Shown: positions 16,976-26,676 of the stretch, in pieces
Layout of the letters: each line of letters begins with the position of its first letter
Numbering within the stretch: position 1 is the stretch's first letter
Source of the DNA: an uncultured Methanoregula sp.
GTDB taxonomy: Archaea; Halobacteriota; Methanomicrobia; Methanomicrobiales; Methanospirillaceae
DNA length: 64,000 bases
Direction of reading: 5' to 3'
Assembly (NCBI RefSeq): GCF_963678795.1
Contig: NZ_OY787452.1
Coordinates: 992,001 to 1,056,000, forward strand
Translations under genes and position numbers: made by a program
The notes under the pieces: generated by a model
What the model saw: only the letters and a program-made list of their open reading frames with translations
Told to the model about the DNA's origin: nothing
Database searches by the model: none

Positions 16976-18817
16976 ATGAAATTACCCGCTGCTTTTGAGA
17001 AAGGCGATCTCTTCTGGTACGCGATAATTGCCGGAACGGCGGCGGCTGCACTTCTCGCAACATTTGCCGGACTCCTTTTTGGAATCTCGACTGGCATTCC
17101 CCATCTCCTGTATATTCCGGTTGTTCTCGCCGCATACAAGTACCCGCGCCGGGGAGCCGTCATCGCCGGGTGCATTGGTGGTATCTACCTCCTCATTGTC
17201 ATCCTCCTTGCAGGTTCATCGCCGGTTATTCTTGCCGAAGCTCTGGTACGCACGCTTGTCATCGTCGTTATCGGGTGGCTGATCGCAACACTTCTCATCC
17301 GGCTCCGGGAGCAGGAAGATCTCTACCAGGGTCTCTTCGATCATTCGGAGGGTGGCAGTATCCTCATCGCCGATATCGGCAAGAACCGTACAATCGAGGA
17401 GATCAACTGGAAAGCTGCTACCATTCTCCACCGGAAAGCTGCTGACCTGAAAGGCACTTCAGTTACTACCATCTGGAGCGGGGAGGATAACCAGGAGTTT
17501 TTCGGACGGCTCTCCCGTGAGGGGGCGGTATATGCCACTGAGACGAAATTCACCCTGCCGGATGAGAACACGTTTATCGTGCTTGTTTCGGCTGCCTCGC
17601 TCCCCGGTGAACGGGCGATCCTCACCTTCTTCGATATTACCGGTCGTGTCCATGCCGAGCATGCACTGAAGATGGCAAACGACAAACTCAGCCTCCTCTC
17701 CCAATTCTCATCAGACCACCTTCACCACCTGGTTGACGATATCATTGAGACCGTTGATGAAGCCGATACCCGCTGCAGGGATACCGGGATACACACATAT
17801 TTTGAACAGATCCGGGCGCTCGCATGGAGCGTGGCCCGCCAGCTCTTCCTCACCGAGTCCTACAAGGATCTCGGGACGGTTCCCCCCGTCTGGATAAGCG
17901 TGCAGCGGTTGTTTGAGACCACCCGTCTTCCTTCGGATGACGGAACCGTCTCGATACGGTGCTGGACAGGGCGCCTCGAAGTCTATGCAGATCCGCTTTT
18001 TTCCGATGTCCTCTCCCATCTCCTGGAGAATTCCCTGCGGCACAGCGGGGGCCGGGTAAAGAACATCGTTGTCACGTATCACGAGACACCTGACGGGCTT
18101 GATCTCTGTATCAGGGATGATGGTGCGGGTATCCCTCCCGGCAAGAAACAGCAGATATTCGAGTATGATGCCGGGGGACATGCCGGGATCGGGCTCTTCA
18201 TCTGCCGGCAGATCGTCGAGGTAACCGATATGACCATACAGGAGACCGGTTCCGAAGGACAGGGTGCCCGGTTTGTTATCCATGTTCCGCCCGGCGGGTA
18301 CCGTATCGAGGGCACCGGTGATGATGCCCCCCCGCTCCCCTTGTCATCTGAGCCGGTACTGCATCCCGTAAAACACAGCACCGGTGCAATCGTTAAGGAA
18401 CTGGGTTCCCCTGAGTTTTCCATCGCGGAGACGCTCTGGACCGATTACCACAATACAAAGGGAGATAAAACAACAGACCGCATTTTTGCAGCTTTTCATG
18501 ACGGGCAGGCCGTCTCGGTTGCGCGATGCAAACGGCACCCGGACGGTTTTGAAGTGGACGGCGTCTTCACTCCGGTCAGCCAGAGAGGCCACGGGTATGC
18601 AAATGCCGTTGTCTGGGCACTGGTCGATGCATGCGGGCAGGAGACTCTCTACATGCATTCGGTCTGGGACCTTGCCGGGTTCTATGGCAACTATGGTTTC
18701 GTCCCGATTGATGAGAAGGAACTCCCGCCAACCATCCGTGAACGGTTCGCATGGGCCCAGGGTGAGATGCAGGGGGCAAATGTCCGCCCGATGAGACGGA
18801 ATCCAAACCCGGCCTGA
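16976..18817 (+). CDS. Membrane PAS histidine-kinase-like protein fused to a GNAT acetyltransferase
   Basis: 613 residues from ATG 16976, chosen because AGAGGGG precedes it. Order: about four membrane segments (residues 15-115), a PAS domain (120-230) ending FFDITGR, a dimerisation-like helix pair, an ATPase domain (N box LENSLRHSGG, G1 DDGAGIP, G2 GIGLFICR), then a C-terminal GNAT domain with VFTPVSQRGHGYA for acetyl-CoA. Where methanogen kinases normally read RHDILNQL, this has SDHLHHL, so the phospho-acceptor His is shifted or lost. It could sense a signal through PAS and act as an acetyltransferase. No response regulator is adjacent. Confidence 0.8.
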   Translation: MKLPAAFEKGDLFWYAIIAGTAAAALLATFAGLLFGISTGIPHLLYIPVVLAAYKYPRRGAVIAGCIGGIYLLIVILLAGSSPVILAEALVRTLVIVVIGWLIATLLIRLREQEDLYQGLFDHSEGGSILIADIGKNRTIEEINWKAATILHRKAADLKGTSVTTIWSGEDNQEFFGRLSREGAVYATETKFTLPDENTFIVLVSAASLPGERAILTFFDITGRVHAEHALKMANDKLSLLSQFSSDHLHHLVDDIIETVDEADTRCRDTGIHTYFEQIRALAWSVARQLFLTESYKDLGTVPPVWISVQRLFETTRLPSDDGTVSIRCWTGRLEVYADPLFSDVLSHLLENSLRHSGGRVKNIVVTYHETPDGLDLCIRDDGAGIPPGKKQQIFEYDAGGHAGIGLFICRQIVEVTDMTIQETGSEGQGARFVIHVPPGGYRIEGTGDDAPPLPLSSEPVLHPVKHSTGAIVKELGSPEFSIAETLWTDYHNTKGDKTTDRIFAAFHDGQAVSVARCKRHPDGFEVDGVFTPVSQRGHGYANAVVWALVDACGQETLYMHSVWDLAGFYGNYGFVPIDEKELPPTIRERFAWAQGEMQGANVRPMRRNPNPA

Positions 18818-19019
18818 ATACATTACCAACCGGAAGGAGCGGAGGACCGAAAGGTTTGAACGGGAACCGGCCCACTCTCGCCTGATACTTCCGCTCAATA
18901 GTCTATCTCTATCATTCTTTTGTGGTTATCACCGTCTGTGGATTGTCCGGGCAGTTGAGACGGCGGCATGGGATGACGCAGCCCTGAGAAACGAGAGAGA
19001 AAGGGTCCTGTGAATTCCT

Positions 19020-19027
19020 AAAAAAAA
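19020..19027 (-). terminator. Oligo-T terminator of the ech operon
   Basis: An uninterrupted run of eight Ts on the coding strand directly after the echF stop, in the form used by archaeal RNA polymerase. Confidence 0.5.
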
Positions 19028-19441
19028 TTATTCTTTAGCGGGCTTAGCTGCATCCACGGGTGCGGGCGCTGCCGGTTCCTTCTTCTTTGGACCGGCGACC
19101 GTGAACTTCTCAAGACCGCCCCGGGCGGTCATGGCCGGGCGGTACTGGTTGTCCATGGTGAGGCACTTGGTCGGGCAGGCATCAACGCAGACTGCACAGA
19201 CCACGCAGCGCATCTGGTCGATCTGCCAGGTCTTCTCCTTGACCTCCACACAGATCGCCTGCGTGGGGCACTTGCGCTGGCAGGATCGGCACGTTATGCA
19301 ACCGTCAGGGTTGATCTTCACGTGGCCTCTGGTATTGGACGTTTTCTTGGCAGGTTTTGCCGGGTACATCAGGGTTGCCGGGCGGGAGAAGAGGCTTTTT
19401 ATGACCGTTTTTGTCATCTGGAACAGTGTCATGATGCTCAC
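19028..19441 (-). CDS. echF: Ech hydrogenase, ferredoxin-like subunit F
   Basis: 137 residues carrying two [4Fe-4S] motifs: CITCRSCQRKCP near 48 and CVVCAVCVDACP near 79. It feeds electrons from ferredoxin to the hydrogenase module on the cytoplasmic face. An Ala/Pro/Lys-rich tail of about 30 residues follows. The start overlaps echE by 4 bp (ATGA), so translation is coupled. Last gene of the six-gene operon. Confidence 0.9.
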   Translation of the reverse strand: MSIMTLFQMTKTVIKSLFSRPATLMYPAKPAKKTSNTRGHVKINPDGCITCRSCQRKCPTQAICVEVKEKTWQIDQMRCVVCAVCVDACPTKCLTMDNQYRPAMTARGGLEKFTVAGPKKKEPAAPAPVDAAKPAKE

Positions 19442-20517
19442 CGCTCCGCACAGCCGATACAGGGATCAATGCTCAGGACAATCACCGGTACATCTGCAAG
19501 CTCGCAGCCTTTGAGGAGCGTGACGAGCGGCGGGATATTGGTGAATGTCGGGGTCCGCACCCGGTGCCGGACAAGGTTCTTCTTACCATTCCCCTTGATG
19601 TAGTGGATAACCTCGCCCCGGGGCTGCTCGGTCCGCGAGAAGTACTCACCATCCGGTGCACCGGTCACTTTCATCTCAACCGGGCCGTCGGGGATCTTCT
19701 TGATGCACTGCTCGATGATATCGATGGACGTGAACATCTCTCTTGCACGAATTGCACAGCGGGCATAACAGTCGCCGTCATGCTCCACTACGGGTTTGAA
19801 GTTGATCTTGCCGAGTGCCCCATATCCGGTCTCCCGGATATCGATGGCCAGACCGCTGCCTCTGGCAGTCGGTCCTACAGCACCGAGATAGTATGCGTTC
19901 TCCTTGCTGAGCACACCGACGCCTTTCAGGCGGTGTTTCATCGAGCTGTCGTGCAGGAAGACGTTGTTGAGATCAGTGAGCTCGTGCTCCATGCTTTTGA
20001 GCCCCTTGAGCATTTCGTCCAGCTTCTCCGGAGTGATATCCTTCCGGACACCTCCCACCTTGCAGACGCCCTGGATGACCCGGCCTCCCGTGGTCGCTTC
20101 CAGATCGTCAAGAATGTGTTCCCGGAGGCGCCAGGCGTTCATGAAGACGCTCTCAAAGCCCATGCTGTCGGCAAAAAGCCCGAGCCAGAGGAGGTGGGAA
20201 TGCAGACGCGAGTACTCGCCCCAGATCGTCCTGAGGTACTGTGCCCTCTCGGGAACCTCAAGTCCCATGATCTGCTCGATGCCCTGCACGTAGGTCTGGC
20301 TGTGGATGAAACTGCAGATACCGCAGATCCGCTCCGCAATAAAGACGTACTCGGTGTACTCCCGCTTCTCCACGAGTTTCTCAAGACCCCGGTGGACGTA
20401 CCCTATCGTCGGGATGACATCCACGACCTTCTCGTCCTCAAGTACGAGATCGAGGTGAAGGGGCTCGGGGAGCACCGGGTGCTGCGGGCCGAACGGGACG
20501 GTTATTTGTTTTGACAT
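19438..20517 (-). CDS. echE: Ech hydrogenase, [NiFe] catalytic large subunit E
   Basis: 359 residues. The four nickel-ligand cysteines are present: ERICGIC (Cys65, Cys68) and DPCIGC (Cys353, Cys356). The subunit should therefore bind NiFe and be a real hydrogenase, not a Complex I-like remnant. Only three residues follow the last Cys, as in subunits that need no C-terminal maturation cleavage. It exchanges electrons between H2/H+ and ferredoxin across the EchCDF clusters. Overlaps echD by 16 bp. Confidence 0.95.
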   Translation of the reverse strand: MSKQITVPFGPQHPVLPEPLHLDLVLEDEKVVDVIPTIGYVHRGLEKLVEKREYTEYVFIAERICGICSFIHSQTYVQGIEQIMGLEVPERAQYLRTIWGEYSRLHSHLLWLGLFADSMGFESVFMNAWRLREHILDDLEATTGGRVIQGVCKVGGVRKDITPEKLDEMLKGLKSMEHELTDLNNVFLHDSSMKHRLKGVGVLSKENAYYLGAVGPTARGSGLAIDIRETGYGALGKINFKPVVEHDGDCYARCAIRAREMFTSIDIIEQCIKKIPDGPVEMKVTGAPDGEYFSRTEQPRGEVIHYIKGNGKKNLVRHRVRTPTFTNIPPLVTLLKGCELADVPVIVLSIDPCIGCAER

Positions 20518-20879
20518 GAGTCATCCTCCTTGGTGATGGTCACGCTGAACGGATATTTGATCGCAGTCTTGTAGAACGTGCCCTTGAAATCGATGTTTAT
20601 CCCCGTGACGTGAATCCCGTACAGGTCGTGGATCTCGTTTTCGTACACGAAGGCGCCGAAATACGCCCCGCTGATGCTCGGGATCTCAGTATCCTGTTTT
20701 ACCGTAATGCGATAACTGGTGAGCTTGTAATCCTTGTCGTAAACGTAGATGATCTCGAAATCATCCCCGATCTTCGTGCACCCGATCTGGACAAGGCGGT
20801 TACCGTCTTTCTTTGCCTGCTCCGCTTTCGTCACGACATCCCCGACATTGATCGGGGTTATTACCTGTGGTTCCATCAT
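20502..20879 (-). CDS. echD: Ech hydrogenase subunit D (NuoC-like)
   Basis: 125 residues with EIPSISGAYFGAFVYENEIHDLYGIHVTGIN-type pattern typical of the 30-kDa NuoC/EchD family: VYENEIHDLYG is the hallmark. It is a structural subunit of the soluble arm with no cofactor. Gene overlaps echC by 4 bp and echE by 16 bp. Shorter than NuoC, as expected for Ech. Confidence 0.9.
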   Translation of the reverse strand: MMEPQVITPINVGDVVTKAEQAKKDGNRLVQIGCTKIGDDFEIIYVYDKDYKLTSYRITVKQDTEIPSISGAYFGAFVYENEIHDLYGIHVTGINIDFKGTFYKTAIKYPFSVTITKEDDSCQNK

Positions 20880-21367
20880 TGTGCACCTCCTTGTGCGTGC
20901 CTGTGGTGTTCTGCATGGCCGTGATCGGTTACCACGGGGGAATGAACATTCTTACTCCGTTTTTCCTCGAGGACGCCCAGCGCGGTGACAATCCCGTCTA
21001 TGATGGATTCAGGGCGGGCAGCACAGCCGGGCACGTAGACATCAACCGGGATGAGCTTGTCAATCCCGCCGGCAACATTGTAACACTCCCGGAAGACGCC
21101 CCCCGAGCAGGCGCAGATACCAACGGCAACGACAACTTTCGGATCCGGCATCTGGTTGTAGATGTTCTGGATGACCTCGCGGTTCGCCTCGTTGATGGAG
21201 CCGGTGACGACGAAGATGTCGGCATGCTTGGGATTGCCGGTGTTGATGATGCCGAACCGCTCGACATCGTACATCGGGGTGAGGCAGGCAAGGATCTCGA
21301 TATCGCAGCCATTGCAGCTCGACGCATCGTAGTGGATGATCCAGGGGGATTTGGCAAGGTAGGTCAT
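20876..21367 (-). CDS. echC: Ech hydrogenase small subunit C (NuoB-like)
   Basis: 163 residues from ATG 21367, which overlaps the echB stop as ATGA; the longer frame upstream is echB antisense-phase sequence. The proximal [4Fe-4S] ligands are SSCNGCD (Cys18, Cys21), a Cys in GICACSG and one in VPGCAARPE. It passes electrons between the NiFe site and EchF. A His-rich C-terminal tail (HGHAEHHRHAQ) might bind nickel or be incidental. Confidence 0.93.
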   Translation of the reverse strand: MTYLAKSPWIIHYDASSCNGCDIEILACLTPMYDVERFGIINTGNPKHADIFVVTGSINEANREVIQNIYNQMPDPKVVVAVGICACSGGVFRECYNVAGGIDKLIPVDVYVPGCAARPESIIDGIVTALGVLEEKRSKNVHSPVVTDHGHAEHHRHAQGGAQ

Positions 21368-22227
21368 GGTGCGCCTCCATTCAGGAAGTAGAGAACAGCC
21401 AGGTTGACCACGCCCACAACTGCAGCGATCAGCCACGAGCTCTTCACCGCAAACTGCCAGCGGACACGGGCATTGGTGTTATCGATAAGAATCTCCAGCA
21501 GGTAGATCACGATGACGGCGATAACTGCTATCAGCGGGTTCGCCCCGAAGAAGAGCCAGACAAAGCCAAGCAGGAGAACCGTCTCGTACCAGTGGGTGAT
21601 CTCGATAAGACCCAGTGACGGGCCCGAGAACTCCGTGGTAACTCCCTTGACAATCTCCTGGTGGGCATGGTGCGACGTGGAGATATCGAACGGGGACTTG
21701 CGGAGCTTGATGGTGAGGACGTACAGGAACCCGAGGAAGATGCCAGGTATCAGGAGAACAACCGGCGTTGTGCTGGCCGCGATATCGGATACGTTGAAGC
21801 TCCGGGTGGCAACGAACATACCGACAGCGGCAAGAATGACCATCGGTTCGTATGCCATAATCTGGAGGAGCTCGCGTTCTGCCCCCACGTAGCTGTAGGG
21901 GGAGTTGGCGGCAAAGGCCCCAAGGACGAGGAATACCTGTGCGAGCGTGAGCGCAAAGATGACGAGCAGGAGATCCCCGCCGGCAAAGAAGAGCGCCCCG
22001 GTGAAGGCCATGAAGATAACGTAGCAGACCGCGTAGAAGACCTGCGTGTCGTTCACGACGGCGTTCTCCTTCTCAAAGAGCTTGCCAACATCCCAGAACG
22101 GCTGGAGGATCGATGGGCCGACCCTGCCCTGCATGTGTGCGGTGATCTTCCGGTCGATACCGGCAATAAGGCCGCCGGCAACAGGTGCCAGGAGGACAAA
22201 GATGATTGCCCATATGATGTTGATCAT
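21364..22227 (-). CDS. echB: Ech hydrogenase membrane subunit B (NuoH-like)
   Basis: 287 residues, about eight membrane segments, with DRKITAHMQGRVGP near 25, a NuoH-family loop, and the E/K-rich cytoplasmic loops that couple electron flow to ion movement (RKSPFDISTSHHAHQEIVKG near 180). It anchors the hydrogenase arm. Overlaps echA and echC by 4 bp each. Confidence 0.93.
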   Translation of the reverse strand: MINIIWAIIFVLLAPVAGGLIAGIDRKITAHMQGRVGPSILQPFWDVGKLFEKENAVVNDTQVFYAVCYVIFMAFTGALFFAGGDLLLVIFALTLAQVFLVLGAFAANSPYSYVGAERELLQIMAYEPMVILAAVGMFVATRSFNVSDIAASTTPVVLLIPGIFLGFLYVLTIKLRKSPFDISTSHHAHQEIVKGVTTEFSGPSLGLIEITHWYETVLLLGFVWLFFGANPLIAVIAVIVIYLLEILIDNTNARVRWQFAVKSSWLIAAVVGVVNLAVLYFLNGGAP

Positions 22228-24140
22228 CTGAATACCCCCGGTATTGCACCTGCTGCAAGCATAACTACGATCAGTATGGAACAGATCCAGATGCCGGTCG
22301 TTCTGAGTTTTGTCTCGCCGAACCAGTCATGCAGGTAGTAGTTGGAGAGCAGGGTCTTTTTCTGGACCCCGAGGGAACCCGAGAACCGCATGTCGTGCGT
22401 GGTTGTCCGGCCACCCATGTAGGGAGCCAGGTGACGGCGTTTCCGATGCGGCAGGAGAATCGAGAGCGGCATCACGACAAGCAGGAAGAGCATCAGGATC
22501 ATGATGATGACATTGTCCTGCGAGAGCTGGGCGGTATGGCCGTAGTTTGCGAGGAGGAAGGGCTCCAGGAGTTTTGTCGAGAGTACCGGGAAGACAAGCG
22601 TAGTGACTATCGAGAGCCCGGCAAGAGAGGTGAGGGCCGCCCATTCGCTCCGGTCAACCTCCCCTTCGATGTTCTTGCTGTCACTTGTTACTGCAATGAT
22701 CTTGCCCATCCACTTGGCCCAGAAGAAGAGGGTCATCGCACTACCGAACACGAGGATGATGACGAACAGGAAACCATAGGGCGCGTCGATAAATGCCCGG
22801 ATGGCTGCCCATTTGGAGATGAGCATACCAAACGGCAGGAGGAACATGCCGGCAATGCCGATGACCATCATGGCGGCGATCCTCGGCATGCGCACGACGA
22901 GGCCATTCATATCGTCGATCTCCCGGCTCTTGATCCGGTGTTCGACCGTTCCCACGGAGAGGAAGAGGAGCGACTTGGAGATCGCGTGGAAGACGATCAA
23001 GAGGATCGCAGCCCAGATCGCCTCGTACGTCCCGATGCCGGCACAGGCAACGATGAGCCCGAGGTTGGCAATCGTGGAGTACGCGAGAACGCGTTTCGCA
23101 TTGCTCTGCGAGATGGCGATCCCGGAGGCCAGCAGGAACGTGAGCCCCCCGACCATTGCTATCATATAGCCGGTGAAGGTTGACTGGAAGACCGGCGCGA
23201 GCCGGACGATGATGTACACGCCCGCCTTGACCATGGTGCTGGAATGGAGGAGCGCCGAGACCGGTGTCGGTGCCACCATCGCCCCGACAAGCCATGAGGA
23301 GAACGGGAGCTGGGCGGCTTTGGTGAGCCCGGCAAAGCCGATCAGGGCTGCCGGGATGAGGGCGATTACTTTACCCGAAGCAAGGAGCTGGTCAAGGCCC
23401 ATGATGCCATTCCCGAACGCTGCAAGATACAAAATTGCCCCGGCAAAGGCAATACCACCGAGCAGGTTCATCCAGAGGGCGGAGAAAGCGTTGTTGGTGG
23501 CTTCCTCGGTCTTTGTGTACCCGATTAAGAGGAACGAACACAGGGTCGTGACTTCCCAGAAGAAGTAGACCCAGGTGATGTTATTGGAGAAGACGAGCCC
23601 GAACATCGCGGATAAAAAGACGAACATGATAAAGAAGAACCAGTTGCGCCGGTCTTTTATCTCGGTATGGCTCTCGTGGAAGAACTTCATGTAGCCAAGC
23701 GAGTACACGCAGATGAGGCTGCCGATGATGCCGATGATGAGAGCAAGGATAATGGAGAACTCATCGATGAACAGGTTCGATGCGGTATGAACGGAATGCG
23801 CATACACTGCCTCGAAATAGATCATCATCACGGACTGGACAAGTATGAGCCCGACAACAAGGTACTTCCGGTACTTCAGACCGAGATACAGGATGACGAT
23901 GGCGATCAGTATCTCAAGGACGAACATGATAAGCCCGACCGGTTCTGCGGGAATGGCAGAAACCATCTGGGCCCCTTTGTCGAACGTGGTGATGAGCAGA
24001 TACAAGGTTGCCACACCGATGACCAGCGCGGACAGTTTCACGATCAGGATGCGTTCAATCTCTTTTCGTATACAGAGCATGAAGCATGCAACGATCAGGG
24101 GAAACAAAATGAGAAACAACAGAAGCTGTACGAATTGCAC
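22224..24140 (-). CDS. echA: Ech hydrogenase antiporter-like membrane subunit A (NuoL-like)
   Basis: 638 residues with about 16 membrane segments, the ion-pumping subunit. The conserved lysine-rich helix region (LPFSSWLVGAMVAPTPVSALLHSSTMVKAG, broken here to note PFSSWLVGAM and SALLHSSTMVKAG) near residue 285 is the NuoL/Mrp antiporter hallmark. The start is GTG at 24140 with a strong AAGGAGGG six bases before it. First gene of echABCDEF; its promoter lies in the 24141-24594 gap shared with hppA. Confidence 0.95.
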   Translation of the reverse strand: MQFVQLLLFLILFPLIVACFMLCIRKEIERILIVKLSALVIGVATLYLLITTFDKGAQMVSAIPAEPVGLIMFVLEILIAIVILYLGLKYRKYLVVGLILVQSVMMIYFEAVYAHSVHTASNLFIDEFSIILALIIGIIGSLICVYSLGYMKFFHESHTEIKDRRNWFFFIMFVFLSAMFGLVFSNNITWVYFFWEVTTLCSFLLIGYTKTEEATNNAFSALWMNLLGGIAFAGAILYLAAFGNGIMGLDQLLASGKVIALIPAALIGFAGLTKAAQLPFSSWLVGAMVAPTPVSALLHSSTMVKAGVYIIVRLAPVFQSTFTGYMIAMVGGLTFLLASGIAISQSNAKRVLAYSTIANLGLIVACAGIGTYEAIWAAILLIVFHAISKSLLFLSVGTVEHRIKSREIDDMNGLVVRMPRIAAMMVIGIAGMFLLPFGMLISKWAAIRAFIDAPYGFLFVIILVFGSAMTLFFWAKWMGKIIAVTSDSKNIEGEVDRSEWAALTSLAGLSIVTTLVFPVLSTKLLEPFLLANYGHTAQLSQDNVIIMILMLFLLVVMPLSILLPHRKRRHLAPYMGGRTTTHDMRFSGSLGVQKKTLLSNYYLHDWFGETKLRTTGIWICSILIVVMLAAGAIPGVFR

Positions 24141-24594
24141 CAGATACCCTCCTTCTCTGAATATACGAATTTTTCATTATTAATCATATTGAATTGTTCA
24201 CGATTCTTCATTTCATAAGAAAATACATGATTTATTGCGGAAGGGGGGGGGAAAATCCCAAAAACTTCCGGAATTTTGGCTGAATTGCCGGAAAATCCTG
24301 GGAAAATTCAAGAACGCCCACACAGCCTCTGCCGTTAACCCGGGCGGCTGACTAAGAAAGATAAAAGTTTAATGTTTCAAAAATGCACTATTGATCTCAT
24401 AGGGTGGGGTATGGAATTTTCCGGGGAAAGCCCCAGAGCCATTGCACATCCTCTGGACTCATCGGTGCAGGGTACCTGCCGATGCCAATCTTATCATACC
24501 TGATGTACTGGAAAGACCGTCATGGATTGTACAGGCTGCACGCCTCGTGCAGATGACACCGGCGGGATTTTTGGCACAGCAGGGGGGTCATGGA
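24141..24594. promoter_or_regulatory. Divergent promoter region between echA and hppA
   Basis: 454 bp. It holds the echA ribosome site (AAGGAGGG, minus strand, just above 24140) and AT-rich TATA-like stretches near 24170-24230 for ech. A second AT-rich stretch near 24360-24380 (GATAAAAGTTTAATG) may serve hppA, giving it a leader of about 200 nt. A G9 run sits near 24243. No coding frame is credible. I saw no clear dyad operator. Confidence 0.5.
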
Positions 24595-26655
24595 ATGATC
24601 GAAAACGTATTACTAATCGTGATTGCGATCTGTATCATCGCTCTGGGCCTTGCCGCAATCCTGACGCGTAATCTCCTCTCTCAGGATGAGGGTACGCCCA
24701 AGATGCGCGAGGTCGCGGATGCGATCCGGGTGGGTGCGGAAGCATTCATCAAGCGCCAATACTCGACTATCGCCATACTGGCCATCGTGTTCGCCTTCGT
24801 GCTCTACGGGGTGTATTACTTCACCAACCAGCAGTCGCTTGCCCTGTCAACAGCAGCTTCTTTTATCGTTGGTGCAGCCTGCAGTGCAGTCGCAGGTGTC
24901 GTTGCCATGTGGATTGCCGTCAGGACCAACATCCGCACGGCAGCCGCAGCCCAGCACAGTGACGGGAAGGCACTCGACTTCTCGTTCCGCGGCGGGGCCA
25001 TTTCCGGCTTAATCATCACTTCGATGTCACTCCTTGGTGTCTCGCTGACGTACATTGCTCTCGGGGCAAACCCGCAGACCACCCCGTTCGTCATCATCGG
25101 GTTCGGGTTCGGTGCCTCGTTCGTGGCACTCTTTGCCCAGCTCGGCGGCGGTATCTACACCAAGGCCGCTGATGTCGGTGCAGACCTTGTCGGCAAGGTC
25201 GAGGCCGGTATCCCAGAAGACGATGTCCGGAACCCGGCCACCATTGCAGACCTCGTTGGTGACAACGTCGGTGATTGTGCCGGCCGTGGCGCTGACCTCT
25301 TCGAGTCAACAGCAGCCGAGAACATCGGTGCTATGATCCTCGGTGTCGCGCTCTTCCCCTTCTTCGGTGTGAATGGTATCCTCTTCCCCATCGTCATGTG
25401 TTCGCTCGGTCTCCTTGCGAGCATGATCGGTATCCTCTCTGTCAAGGGCAAAGACGGGGCCGACCCGATGACGGCCATGAACCGTGGATACTACATCACG
25501 GCGATCATCTCCGCGATCTTCCTCTTCTTCGGGGTCCAGTGGCTCCTTGGAACCGTTCCCGGGTGGATCAACTTCTTCTATGCAGGTCTCGTTGGCATCG
25601 TACTTTCCGTGCTCTTCCTCCGGGTCACCCTGTATTACACCGACCACCACTACCGCCCGGTGCAGGAGATCGCTGACGCTTCCGAGACAGGAGCAGCAAC
25701 CAACATCATCACCGGGTTCTCCGTAGGTCTTGAGACCACGGCAGTCCCGGCCATCATGATCGGCCTCTCCCTGTTGATCTCCTACGGGTTCGGTAACTTA
25801 AGCGGTGTCCCGAACGGCGGTCTCTACGGGACAGCAGTTGCAACCGTCGGTATGCTGATGGTCTGCGCCTACGTCCTCACCATGGACACCTTCGGCCCCA
25901 TTGCCGATAACGCCGGTGGTATCGTCGAGATGAGCCAGGCCCCTCAGGAAGTCAGGAACCGCATGGACAAGCTCGATGCAGCCGGCAACACGACGAAGGC
26001 GCTCACCAAGGGATACGCCATTGGCAGTGCGTCACTTGCCGTGTTCCTGCTCTTCAATGCCTACATGGCCGACATCAGCAAGCTCACCGGCAAGGTTTTC
26101 GACGTTGTTAACCTGGCAAGCGTCCCGGTCTTTGTCGGGGCACTCCTCGGCGCCATGCTCGTCTTCCTCTTTGCGAGCCTCGCCATCCGGGCAGTCTCCA
26201 AGACCGCACAGTCCGTGATCACTGCAGTCCGCATCCAGTTCAAGGACCCCGCAATCATGGCAGGCACCAAGAAGCCTGACTACGCAGCGGTCATCGATAT
26301 CACGACCCAGGGCGCACTCCGGAGCATGGTCCTCCCGGGTATCCTCGTGATCGGGTTCCCGATCATCATCGGTGTCACCATGAAGTACGAGGCCCTTGCC
26401 GGCTTCCTCATGGTCGGAACCATCACCGGTATCCTCATGGCACTCATCCTCAACAACAGCGGTGGTGCATGGGACAATGCCAAGAAATACATTGAGACCG
26501 GTGCCCACGGCGGCAAGAAGAGCGAGGCCCACAAGGCAGCCGTTGTTGGTGACACGCTCGGCGATCCCTTCAAGGACACTGCCGGCCCGTCACTCCACGT
26601 GCTCATCAAGCTTCTTGCTACCTTAACGCTCGTGCTTGCGCCGATCTTTATCTAA
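24595..26655 (+). CDS. hppA: Membrane H+-translocating pyrophosphatase, K+-independent type
   Basis: 686 residues from ATG 24595, preceded by AGGGGGG; this gives the family's usual length and N-terminus. It hydrolyses pyrophosphate to pump protons, or could run backward. The substrate motifs DVGADLVGKVE near 192 and DNVGDCAG near 223 are present. Lys468 in GNTTKA occupies the position that is Ala in K+-dependent enzymes, so it should not need K+. About 16 membrane segments. Divergent from echA, pairing two ion-pumping systems. Confidence 0.95.
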   Translation: MIENVLLIVIAICIIALGLAAILTRNLLSQDEGTPKMREVADAIRVGAEAFIKRQYSTIAILAIVFAFVLYGVYYFTNQQSLALSTAASFIVGAACSAVAGVVAMWIAVRTNIRTAAAAQHSDGKALDFSFRGGAISGLIITSMSLLGVSLTYIALGANPQTTPFVIIGFGFGASFVALFAQLGGGIYTKAADVGADLVGKVEAGIPEDDVRNPATIADLVGDNVGDCAGRGADLFESTAAENIGAMILGVALFPFFGVNGILFPIVMCSLGLLASMIGILSVKGKDGADPMTAMNRGYYITAIISAIFLFFGVQWLLGTVPGWINFFYAGLVGIVLSVLFLRVTLYYTDHHYRPVQEIADASETGAATNIITGFSVGLETTAVPAIMIGLSLLISYGFGNLSGVPNGGLYGTAVATVGMLMVCAYVLTMDTFGPIADNAGGIVEMSQAPQEVRNRMDKLDAAGNTTKALTKGYAIGSASLAVFLLFNAYMADISKLTGKVFDVVNLASVPVFVGALLGAMLVFLFASLAIRAVSKTAQSVITAVRIQFKDPAIMAGTKKPDYAAVIDITTQGALRSMVLPGILVIGFPIIIGVTMKYEALAGFLMVGTITGILMALILNNSGGAWDNAKKYIETGAHGGKKSEAHKAAVVGDTLGDPFKDTAGPSLHVLIKLLATLTLVLAPIFI

Positions 26656-26676
26656 ATACTTTTTTCTCTTTCCTGC
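26656..26676 (+). terminator. T-rich terminator after hppA
   Basis: A pyrimidine-rich tract with a run of six Ts immediately follows the hppA stop, in the pattern of archaeal terminators. Confidence 0.4.

Noticed and set aside
20539..20620. A second Complex I-like operon
   Set aside because: All subunits in this stretch are single copies and the NiFe cysteines are present, so it is one Ech operon.
24442..24594. Longer N-terminus for hppA
   Set aside because: The extension is not membrane-like and a good ribosome site precedes the inner ATG.
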